From positions 1-32,892 of the forward strand of contig PLYJ01000208.1 in assembly GCA_003151745.1 (NCBI GenBank): DNA of 32,892 bases, given 5' to 3'. The notes below the pieces were generated by a model that worked only from the letters and a program-made list of their open reading frames with translations, ran no database searches and was not told where the DNA came from. Position numbers and translations under genes: made by a program. This document shows positions 18,467 through 26,741 of this stretch, one piece after another. How positions within the stretch are numbered: position 1 is the first letter of the stretch; each line of letters opens with the position of its first letter. The stretch is from Bacteroidota bacterium. GTDB lineage: Bacteria > Bacteroidota > Bacteroidia > AKYH767-A > 2013-40CM-41-45.

Positions 18467-19343
18467 CGAAGCCATTGATATAACCATAAAAACTCAAAGA
18501 ACCACTTTTGCGAAAACGCAAAAGCTATTTCCCGAGTATGACAGTCGCAAACCTTTTTTAAAATGGGCAGGCGGAAAAAGTCAATTAATACCTGAACTTG
18601 TAAAATACATTCCAAATAAATTTAACAGTTATTTAGAACCGTTCATCGGAGGAGGCGCACTATTTTTCTATTTGAATCATAATGCTTCCGTAATATCCGA
18701 TTCCAACGAAGAACTTATTATCACTTATCAAGCAGTAAAGGATAATGTCAATTCTATAATTGATATACTTGACGGCTTTGTTAATGAAGAAACCTTTTTT
18801 TACCAAGTGAGATCACTTGATCCGCACACATTAAATCTATCTGAACGAGCAGCGAGATTAATTTACTTAAACAAAACCTGCTTTAATGGACTGTATAGAG
18901 TTAATAAGAAAGGAATATTCAATGTTCCATATAACAAAAGAGATAGTGAGCAATTCTACAATAAAGAAACATTGATAAACGCCAGTAGGCGTTTACAAAA
19001 TACAACTATCATCCATTCTGATTATAAAGCTGTTTTAAAAAAGCACACAAGGAAAGGAGACTTTGTTTTTTTAGATCCTCCTTATCAGCCAATGAGTAAA
19101 TATTCCGATTTCAAAAGATATACTAAGGAATTCTTTTACGAAAAAGATCAGAAAGAATTATTTATTGTATTCAAAGAATTAGTTGATAAAGGTTGCTTTG
19201 TAATTCTTACAAACTCAAATCATCCCTTGATCACAGACCTTTATAAGAATTTTAGAATTGAGGTAATAGAAACAAGGCGGTTAATAAGTTGCGACCCCAG
19301 CACACGAACAGGAAAGGACATTATTGTTTTAGGCGGAATTTAA
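18459..19343 (+). CDS. DNA adenine methylase (Dam/M.DpnII-like, D12 class)
   Basis: KPFLKWAGGKSQLIPELVKYIP, LEPFIGGGALFFYLN and DFVFLDPPYQP are motifs X, I and IV of alpha-class N6-adenine methylases. Confidence 0.95.
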   Translation: MFNEAIDITIKTQRTTFAKTQKLFPEYDSRKPFLKWAGGKSQLIPELVKYIPNKFNSYLEPFIGGGALFFYLNHNASVISDSNEELIITYQAVKDNVNSIIDILDGFVNEETFFYQVRSLDPHTLNLSERAARLIYLNKTCFNGLYRVNKKGIFNVPYNKRDSEQFYNKETLINASRRLQNTTIIHSDYKAVLKKHTRKGDFVFLDPPYQPMSKYSDFKRYTKEFFYEKDQKELFIVFKELVDKGCFVILTNSNHPLITDLYKNFRIEVIETRRLISCDPSTRTGKDIIVLGGI

Positions 19344-19346
19344 CTT

Positions 19347-20390
19347 ATGCAATTAGAGATAGAAAACTTTGCAGATCAGTTTCAATATTTCCCAGGCACA
19401 CGTTACATGGGAAGCAAGAATAAAATCATTCCTGACATTTGGCAACATTTGAGTAAACTTGATTTTGAAAGTGTATATGACGCTTTTGCAGGGAGTAATG
19501 TTGTAGGATATTTTCTTAAATGCCAAGGAAAGAAAGTAATCACAAATGATTTTCTTTCTTTTAGCCAAACATTCTCAAAAGCAATAATTGAAAATTCCTT
19601 TGTGAAGCTTGACAAGAGTGATATAAAATCTCTTTTAAAGAAAAACAAGAACAACGGATTCATAAGCGAAACGTTTCGCGATATTTTTTTCTCCGAAGAA
19701 GAAAATGAATTTCTTGATAGAGTGAGGAAGAATATTTCACAACTTGACAACGAATATAAAACTTCATTGGCTCTGGCTGCATTAGTAAGGGCTTGCATGA
19801 AAAAAAGGTCAAGAGGTATTTTCACATTTGTAGGTGAAAGATACAATGACGGAAGGGCTGATATGAAAAAATTATTGGAACAGCATTTTTTAGAAAGTAT
19901 TGAAATATTCAATCAGGCAGTATTTGAAAACGGACAAGAGAATATTTCATTAAATGAGAGAACGGAAAAACAAAATGTCAAAGCAGATTTAGTTTACTTT
20001 GACCCTCCCTACTTCACTCCAAAATCTGATAATGATTATTTAAGAAGATACCATTTTGTGGAGGGCTTAGTAAGAAATTGGGAAGGAATCACTATACAAG
20101 AACATTCAATAGTAAAAAAGTTTGCGAGCTATAAATCTCCCTTTGCAAAAAAAGAAACTACCTATACAGCTTTTGAAAATTTATTTCATAAATTTCAAAA
20201 TTCAATCATTGTCATTTCATATTCTTCAAATTCATTTCCTGCAAAGGATGAATTGACAGCTATGTTAAGTAAGTATAAATCAAAAGTTGTAGTACATGAG
20301 ATTGATCATACATACTCTTTCGGAAATCAAAATCATAAAATAGGAAACAAAAACAATCGCGTAAAGGAGTATTTATTTATAGGTTTGTAG
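19347..20390 (+). CDS. Second D12-class DNA adenine methylase
   Basis: RYMGSKNKIIPDIWQHL, VYDAFAGSNVVGYFLK, DLVYFDPPYFTP; 3 nt after the first methylase. Confidence 0.92.
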   Translation: MQLEIENFADQFQYFPGTRYMGSKNKIIPDIWQHLSKLDFESVYDAFAGSNVVGYFLKCQGKKVITNDFLSFSQTFSKAIIENSFVKLDKSDIKSLLKKNKNNGFISETFRDIFFSEEENEFLDRVRKNISQLDNEYKTSLALAALVRACMKKRSRGIFTFVGERYNDGRADMKKLLEQHFLESIEIFNQAVFENGQENISLNERTEKQNVKADLVYFDPPYFTPKSDNDYLRRYHFVEGLVRNWEGITIQEHSIVKKFASYKSPFAKKETTYTAFENLFHKFQNSIIVISYSSNSFPAKDELTAMLSKYKSKVVVHEIDHTYSFGNQNHKIGNKNNRVKEYLFIGL

Positions 20391-20391
20391 C

Positions 20392-21426
20392 ATGAAAATT
20401 CCAAGTGACGAAATACCGCAAGCAGATGTAATTGAAGATGTAATCAAAACTGTTATTTGCATAGCCAAAGGCGGAGAAACTTTTCAAGATATTGCAAAAG
20501 CAATAGGTAAAGTTGAACGTCAGGGAAGATATTATCGTAAAGCAGCGGAAATAGTTGGATTTGTTGCTACTCCTACAAGAAACCATTCTGTTTTAACTCC
20601 GCTCGGAAAACAGTTAGTAAAATCAAATCCAACTCTTACCAATCCCCTTTTTCTTCAAGGTGTATTGAGTGCAAGAATCTTCCAAAGGATAATTCCTTTC
20701 CTTGAATTATACAAGACAGACGGTGTAACAAGAGAAGAAATTGTTGATTTCATAATTAGCGTTGCAGATATTTCAGGAGATTCAACGGCTCCAAGAAGAT
20801 TTAGTTCCGTAGTATCGTGGCTTGATACTCTTAGAATAATTGAAAAGAAAAACGAAAGCTATTTTCTTTCCACAACTTTGATCAATAAAAAAATTCCACT
20901 ACTTCAATTCACAGAAATTGATGAACCAATTTTACCAAGATCAAGCAACCTGAACGAATACAAAACAGTTGAAATGAGAACTGCCAAAGCGCATGACACT
21001 ATTATTTCCTATCGTGATTTGGCAGCCACTGAAAGAGCAGACAATGCACATCGTAAATTAGTAAACCTTGTTGCAACGAGGGTAAAAGCTACAGGAGCAA
21101 TTCCAAGATACAATCAACTAATTGACCTTGCAACAAGGCATCAAGACGATGATTACATTTTTGAAATGAAATCATTAACGGAAACAAATGTAAAAAGCCA
21201 AGTAAGAAATGGACTTAGTCAGTTATTTGAATATCGTTACTTACAAAACCTTCCTGATGCTAAATTGATACTTGTTGTTGAAACTCCATTACCATCTAAA
21301 ACTAAATGGATGGTTGATTACATGGAGGAGGACAGAGATGTACTTTTGGTTTGGGATGGAGATGATCAACTTTATGGAACAAACGAAACGAGGGAGAAAC
21401 TCGCATTTTTAAATTTACAGCCATGA
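20392..21426 (+). CDS. Putative type II restriction endonuclease (winged-helix-like N-terminus, PD-(D/E)XK-like C-terminus)
   Basis: 344 aa in operon with two adenine methylases; C-terminal NQLIDLATRHQDDDYIFEMKSLTETN...QVRNGLSQLFEYRYL fits D...ExK followed by a Q-rich helix. Confidence 0.8.
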   Translation: MKIPSDEIPQADVIEDVIKTVICIAKGGETFQDIAKAIGKVERQGRYYRKAAEIVGFVATPTRNHSVLTPLGKQLVKSNPTLTNPLFLQGVLSARIFQRIIPFLELYKTDGVTREEIVDFIISVADISGDSTAPRRFSSVVSWLDTLRIIEKKNESYFLSTTLINKKIPLLQFTEIDEPILPRSSNLNEYKTVEMRTAKAHDTIISYRDLAATERADNAHRKLVNLVATRVKATGAIPRYNQLIDLATRHQDDDYIFEMKSLTETNVKSQVRNGLSQLFEYRYLQNLPDAKLILVVETPLPSKTKWMVDYMEEDRDVLLVWDGDDQLYGTNETREKLAFLNLQP

Positions 21427-21439
21427 AAGCCAACGCACA

Positions 21440-21507
21440 TTGCAAGCACCTTTTTATTTTTTCCTCTACTTATTTTTAAAGAAGAAAAAATAAAAAGGAG
21501 CTTGCAA
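21440..21507. terminator. Long hairpin, likely bidirectional terminator after the RM operon
   Basis: 24-nt arms TTGCAAGCACCTTTTTATTTTTTC (21440-21463) and GAAAAAATAAAAAGGAGCTTGCAA (21484-21507), 23/24 paired. Confidence 0.8.
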
Positions 21508-21588
21508 GCCCACGCACGCGACACAGCGTAACGGAGAAAGTGCTAACTTGCGACGGCACAGCTTCGATTGAGAAACGGGCTGGCGATA

Positions 21589-22232
21589 ATCGAGTGGACA
21601 GCCCCACCTGAATGAACAGGTGGGGAGTGCCCCTCACACCACCGTGCGTATGGGTCTCGTACACGGCGGTTTGTTAAGCATGAGTACAATCGCTCTTTTC
21701 ACCAATTGCACTTTGTTTCTTTTATAACAAGGCTGCTAAGCGCGAAGCTTAAAGCTCCTTATTGCATTAGAAACGACTTAACATTCAGTCCTTCGCTGGC
21801 TTGTGAGACCGTCCGATTTATCTTCGGCTCGTAACTACCAACTACTATGACCTCTGCTGACTTCTATTGAAACTCCCTATTGCTTTCGGGAATTGTTGCT
21901 TCGATTGTCGCGCCAATCTTAGTCAACCTATCAACAGACCTCCCCCGGTAAGACAAATATCCTTCGGTCAATCGCTGCTGCATCTACATGATGAATGGTT
22001 TGTAATCTTGGGGCTTTAGTATGATGTGCTACCTCACCCGATTCATCATGCCTCTATATACAGTTTCTGTACGTCAGTACCGACCTTTGCAGTCTCGCTT
22101 ACTTCAGTGCATATCTCACGACAAACCACCTTGCGACTTGCTAATGCTTCCTCAATTTAAGAGGCGCATAAGAGACTTTCACTCTCTGGATTATTCTATT
22201 TGAAAGAACTATATTTGCCATTCAGGGCACAC
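21589..22232 (-). mobile_element. ORF-less group II intron (about 644 nt, ends approximate)
   Basis: Reverse complement begins GTGTGCCCTGAATGGCA; has ...TTACCGGGGGAGGTCTGTTGATAGG...AGAAGTCAGCAGAGGTCATAGTAGTTGG...GAAGGACTGAATGTTAAGTC (recalled as typical upstream of intron RTs), then a domain V-like hairpin and domain VI ending CCACTCGAT. No RT ORF. Confidence 0.8.
21638..21670 (-). ncRNA. Group II intron domain V
   Basis: Minus strand ACCGCCGTGTACGAGACCCATACGCACGGTGGT folds as the domain V hairpin; domain VI with candidate branch A lies directly downstream. Confidence 0.8.
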
Positions 22233-22237
22233 ACAAA

Positions 22238-22366
22238 AATATTAAATGAAACAGGAAAAAGAGGGGGCTTTATTGGTAATCAAAGTGAAGTGCTATCTAT
22301 ATACATTCGTGCGAGGGAGAGAGAATCGCATTTTAATCCCCCTCTTTTTCCTGCTTCATTAATATT
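22238..22366. repeat. About 30-bp imperfect inverted repeat beside the intron 5' end
   Basis: AATATTAAATGAAACAGGAAAAAGAGGGGG (22238-22267) versus CCCCCTCTTTTTCCTGCTTCATTAATATT (22338-22366). Confidence 0.9.
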
Positions 22367-22473
22367 CCAGACGTTATCGGATATGCTAACCGCTTCGATT
22401 GAGCGAAACAGCATATTCAAACGGGGAAGCTGAAAACCGAACAGAGTAAGCGGAAAAATAAAATCAAAACAAT

Positions 22474-22596
22474 ATGAAAAAGTTAATCTTCGTAATAGCG
22501 ATTTTTGTGCAGGCAGGTTTCCCAACCTGCCTGTTTTATTTTCTTCAACTAAAACCGGAGAGCGGGAGTGCTGTGAAGAAGTTTGTTAAAGAATAA
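22474..22596 (+). pseudogene. 40-aa ORF: foreign signal-peptide start fused to the repeated TPR C-terminus
   Basis: MKKLIFVIAIFVQAGFPTCLFYFLQLKPESGSAVKKFVKE*; from IFVQ onward encoded by the right copy of the 144-bp repeat. Confidence 0.55.
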
Positions 22597-22644
22597 ACCC
22601 GGTTCAAAGTTATTTAGTTCAAAGTTCAAAGTTTGGAAAACATT
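22501..22644 (+). repeat. Right copy of 144-bp direct repeat flanking the RM island
   Basis: 143/144 identical to 17513-17656. Confidence 0.97.
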
Positions 22645-22835
22645 GAACTGAGTAACTTTGAACCTTGAACTTTTTTTAGTTTGTTTTCCGAGAGCATTTC
22701 TTTTGTAAAAAATAAAATGCTTTTATTTGCGCCCGATTAAAAAATGAGTTCAAAGTTCAATGTTCAAAGTTTAGCGCCATGTTCGGGCACAAACTTTGAA
22801 CTGAAAAACTTTGAACATTGAACTAAAAAAAAGGA

Positions 22836-25298
22836 ATGGCAAAAAATTTAGTGATAGTAGAGTCTCCTGCAAAGGCAAAGACGATAGAAGGATATCTTGG
22901 AAAGGATTATACGGTGAAGTCAAGCTACGGGCATGTGAGGGATCTGGTGAAGGCAGGCATGGGCATCAACATCGAAAAGAATTTTGAACCAACATACGAA
23001 GTGCAGCCGGATAAAGAAAAAGTAGTGGCTGATTTAATAAAGTCAGCGAAGGGTGCAGACATTGTGTGGCTTGCAACGGACGAGGACCGCGAAGGAGAAG
23101 CCATCTCCTGGCATTTGTTTGAAGCGTTGAAGCTGAAAGAAAAAAATACCCGACGCATTGTTTTTCATGAAATCACGAAGCGGGCAATTCTTGCTGCAAT
23201 AGAAAATCCACGCAAGATTGATAAGCACCTGGTTGACGCACAGCAGGCAAGACGCGTGCTTGATCGCCTCGTTGGTTTTGAATTGTCTCCCGTGCTTTGG
23301 AAAAAAGTAAAGCCGCAGCTTTCTGCAGGCCGCGTGCAATCTGTTGCGGTAAGATTAATCGTTGAGCGTGAGCGCGAGATAGATTCTTTTAAGATTACCT
23401 CTTCTTATAAGGTAGTTGCAGTATTTGAGATAAACGGTAAAACGTTTAAGGCGAGTGCCGCACGTGCGGCATTTAAGACAAAAGAAGAAGCGGAAGAATT
23501 TCTGAAGAGCTGCATCGGTGCAAACTTCACGGTGAAAAATCTGGAAGTGAAGCCGGGCAAGAAATCTGCTTCAGCGCCGTTCACTACTTCCACGTTGCAG
23601 CAGGAAGCAAGCCGTAAGCTGGGTTATTCTGTTGCTCAAACGATGCGCATTGCACAGAACCTGTATGAAAGCGGAAAGATTTCATATATGCGTACGGACT
23701 CGGTGAGCCTGTCGCAGGAGGCATTGAATAATGCTGAACAGGTGATTCGTGCTAATTATGGAAAAGAGTATGTGAACATCCGTCAATATAAAACAAAGCA
23801 GGCATCAGCGCAGGAAGCACACGAAGCCATTCGCCCCACAGACATGGCAGTGGAAACAGTTGACGGCGACCAGCGCGACCAGCGTTTATATGATCTGATA
23901 CGCAAGCGCACATTAGCATCGCAGATGGCTGATGCTATCTTAGAAAAAACGGTTGTTACGATTTCTTCTTCCAAATCAGATGAAGAGCTGGTTGCAACGG
24001 GTGAGGTAATTAAGTTCGATGGTTTCCTGAAAGTATATATGGAAGGCACGGATGAAGAGGAAGATGATGCACCGGAAGGAATTATTCCTGCTATGAACAT
24101 CGGCGACAAGCTCGCCTTGCAGGAGGCCTCTGCCACAGAGCGGTTCACGCACCCTTCTGCGCGCTTCACGGAAGCAGCGCTGGTAAAGAAGCTGGAAGAG
24201 TTAGGCATTGGCAGGCCTTCTACTTATGCGCCTACTATCTCGACGGTTCAAAAGCGCGGATATGTGGTGAAAGAAGAACGCGAGGGAAAAGAAAGACCAT
24301 ATCTTGTAATTACTTTGAAGCATGATAAAATTTCCCGCGAAACAAAAACAGAAATAACGGGAGCGGAAAAGAATAAGCTGTTTCCAACAGACATCGGCAC
24401 GGTGGTGACTGATTTTCTTGTGCTCAATTTTAAAGATATCCTCGATTATAATTTCACCGCTTATGTGGAGAAGGAATTTGATGACATTGCAAACGGTGAG
24501 TTGAAATGGAATAAGATGATCGAGGAATTCTATGCGCCTTTTCACAAGACGGTAGAGAAAACAGAGAAGGAATCGGAGCGGGCAAGTGGAGAACGGATTC
24601 TTGGCAAAGACCCTGCAAGCGGTTTAACGTTGTTAGTGCGTGTTGGACGTTTCGGCCCGATGGCACAAATAGGAACGCCGGAAGAAACAGATAAGCCGAG
24701 ATATGCCAAGGTGAGAGCTACACAGCGCTTGGAAACAATTACATTCGAGCAAGCGCTTGAGCTTTTCAAATTGCCGCGCACCATTGGTGAATTTGAAGAA
24801 GCGCCTGTTGCTGTTTCCATCGGACGTTTCGGACCGTATATAAAGCACAAGGACATATATACATCGCTCAAAAAGGAAGACGACCCTTATACTATAACAT
24901 TTGACCGTGCAGTTGAATTAATTGCAGAAAAGAGAAAAGTGCAGGCGGAACGGCTTATTAAGGCTTTTGATGAGGATAAAGAGGTGCAGGTATTGAACGG
25001 ACGTTTTGGACCTTATATAACTGTGAAAGGAAAAAACATAAAAGTTCCGAAAGACCGTGATCCAAAATCATTGACATTAGAAGAGATTTACGAATTGGAA
25101 AAGAATGCTCCGGAACCAAAGAAATGGGGAAGAAAAAGCTTTGGAAAGAAAACATTTGGAACTGAAGCGGGGCAAAGCAATAAAGGAGCCGCTAAAAGAA
25201 TTCCGATAAAATCAAGACCGGAGCCTGTTAAAAAAGCAGCGGCAAAAAAGAAACCGGCTGCAACGAAGAAACGGACAGCGAAGAAAAAAAGCAATTAG
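22836..25298 (+). CDS. topA: DNA topoisomerase I
   Basis: 820 aa; MAKNLVIVESPAKAKTIEGYLG, ATDEDREGEAISWHL, SAGRVQSVAVRLIVEREREI, SYMRTDSVSLS, GRPSTYAPTISTVQKRGYV; lysine-rich tail. Confidence 0.98.
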   Translation: MAKNLVIVESPAKAKTIEGYLGKDYTVKSSYGHVRDLVKAGMGINIEKNFEPTYEVQPDKEKVVADLIKSAKGADIVWLATDEDREGEAISWHLFEALKLKEKNTRRIVFHEITKRAILAAIENPRKIDKHLVDAQQARRVLDRLVGFELSPVLWKKVKPQLSAGRVQSVAVRLIVEREREIDSFKITSSYKVVAVFEINGKTFKASAARAAFKTKEEAEEFLKSCIGANFTVKNLEVKPGKKSASAPFTTSTLQQEASRKLGYSVAQTMRIAQNLYESGKISYMRTDSVSLSQEALNNAEQVIRANYGKEYVNIRQYKTKQASAQEAHEAIRPTDMAVETVDGDQRDQRLYDLIRKRTLASQMADAILEKTVVTISSSKSDEELVATGEVIKFDGFLKVYMEGTDEEEDDAPEGIIPAMNIGDKLALQEASATERFTHPSARFTEAALVKKLEELGIGRPSTYAPTISTVQKRGYVVKEEREGKERPYLVITLKHDKISRETKTEITGAEKNKLFPTDIGTVVTDFLVLNFKDILDYNFTAYVEKEFDDIANGELKWNKMIEEFYAPFHKTVEKTEKESERASGERILGKDPASGLTLLVRVGRFGPMAQIGTPEETDKPRYAKVRATQRLETITFEQALELFKLPRTIGEFEEAPVAVSIGRFGPYIKHKDIYTSLKKEDDPYTITFDRAVELIAEKRKVQAERLIKAFDEDKEVQVLNGRFGPYITVKGKNIKVPKDRDPKSLTLEEIYELEKNAPEPKKWGRKSFGKKTFGTEAGQSNKGAAKRIPIKSRPEPVKKAAAKKKPAATKKRTAKKKSN
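23456..23471. repeat. 16-bp perfect palindrome TGCCGCACGTGCGGCA inside topA
   Basis: Read directly; encodes AARAA within KTFKASAARAAFKTKEEAEEF. Confidence 0.85.
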
Positions 25299-25389
25299 CT
25301 GATTTGAAAATTTAAAGATTTGAAAATGAACAAAGGCAACCTGATCGCATTCTCAAATTCTCAAATTAACACATCTTCAAATTAACATC

Positions 25390-26565
25390 ATGGATATTTC
25401 TGCTTACTTCAAGCCGCTTGATCAGTTTAAGTTTGCTTCGGAATCGGAGGATAGTAAGTCGTCCCGTATGTACGGGATTATTGAAAAGTATGTAGAGGAA
25501 GATAAATTTCCTGATTGGACTGAAGCCAATATTGCAATCATCGGAGTGCCCGAACAGCGCGGAGCAGTGAACAATAAAGGTTGTGGTAAAGCTCCCGATT
25601 TTGTCCGTGCAAAGCTTTATGAGTTGCGGCAGGCAAAATATCCTTACAAGATTGTTGACCTCGGCAATCTCATCAACGGACATTCTCTTAACGATACATA
25701 CTCAGCTCTTGCAGGCATTATGGCTGAATTGCTCAAAAGCAATGTGATCCCCTTGATTATTGGAGGCAGCCAAGACCTTACGTTTGCACAGTATAATGCC
25801 TACCAACAATTAGAGCAAACGGTGAACATTACCTGTGTTGATGCCTTCTTTGATTTAGGAACTACAGAAGAAAAAATTCATTCGCATTCATACGTCGGCA
25901 AAATCATTTTGCAGGAGCCGAACTTTCTTTTCAACTTCAGCAACCTTGGTTATCAAACTTATTTTGTAGGTCACAACCAGGTTGATCTGATGGAGAAACT
26001 TTACTTTGATGCTTATCGCCTTGGGCAAGTGAGAAAGGACATGGAAGAAGTGGAGCCGATTATCCGTAATGCTGATATTGTCAGCTTTGATATTACTTCT
26101 GTGAGATTCTCCGATGCACCCGGCAACGGCAAAGCATCACCGAATGGTTTTTATGGTGAAGAGGCCTGCCAGATTGCCCGCTATGCCGGCATCAGTGATA
26201 AGCTAAGTTCTATTGGCTTTTATGAAATAAACCCCGATCTTGATAAGCACGGACAAACAGTTCATCTGGTGGCGCAAATGATCTGGTATTTCATAGAGGG
26301 CTTTTATAATCGTAAAAAGGATTTGCCCCTGGTTAACAAATCAGCATTTACGAAATATCGCGTAGCTATAAAAAATTCCGAGCACGAAATTGTTTTCTTT
26401 AAAAGCAAAAAAAGTGAACGTTGGTGGATGGAAGTCCCTTATCCCAGCAACAAAGCAAAGTATGAAAGGCATCACCTTGTACCTTGCTCATATAAAGACT
26501 ATGAAACCGCCGTCAACCAGGAACTTCCTGAACGCTGGTGGCAGGCATTGCAGAAGCTTAGTTGA
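25390..26565 (+). CDS. Arginase/formimidoylglutamase-fold family protein, probable pseudoenzyme
   Basis: 391 aa; IAIIGVPEQRGAVNNKGCGKAPDFVRAKLYEL and PLIIGGSQDLTFAQY fit the ureohydrolase fold, but metal-ligand motifs are degenerate. Confidence 0.82.
   Translation: MDISAYFKPLDQFKFASESEDSKSSRMYGIIEKYVEEDKFPDWTEANIAIIGVPEQRGAVNNKGCGKAPDFVRAKLYELRQAKYPYKIVDLGNLINGHSLNDTYSALAGIMAELLKSNVIPLIIGGSQDLTFAQYNAYQQLEQTVNITCVDAFFDLGTTEEKIHSHSYVGKIILQEPNFLFNFSNLGYQTYFVGHNQVDLMEKLYFDAYRLGQVRKDMEEVEPIIRNADIVSFDITSVRFSDAPGNGKASPNGFYGEEACQIARYAGISDKLSSIGFYEINPDLDKHGQTVHLVAQMIWYFIEGFYNRKKDLPLVNKSAFTKYRVAIKNSEHEIVFFKSKKSERWWMEVPYPSNKAKYERHHLVPCSYKDYETAVNQELPERWWQALQKLS
25461..25478. repeat. GTCCCGTATGTACGGGAT palindrome within the arginase-like CDS
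   Basis: Same family as 14394-14411, 15883-15900 and 29176-29193; encodes SRMYG in frame. Confidence 0.9.
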
Positions 26566-26741
26566 TGTGCGGATGTGATGATGTGCAGATTCGCAGATTA
26601 ATCCACGTATAACTAAATCTGCACATCTGCTAATCTACACATCGAAAAAAATTTGTTTATGTTTTTATTTTTTCGTTACTTTACGACCGCTAAAAAAAAT
26701 AAGCTAACCCAACACCCCAATAACATCTGTAATACAAGCGT

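Noticed and set aside
21476-21664. 62-aa minus-strand ORF MYETHTHGGVRGTPHLF...
   Set aside because: Overlaps intron domains V/VI; structured RNA rather than protein.
22021-22203. 60-aa ORF on + strand
   Set aside because: Lies antisense to the group II intron RNA; no recognisable protein features.
17513-22644. Composite transposon or integrative element with integrase
   Set aside because: No transposase, integrase or tRNA target found; only direct repeats support mobility.
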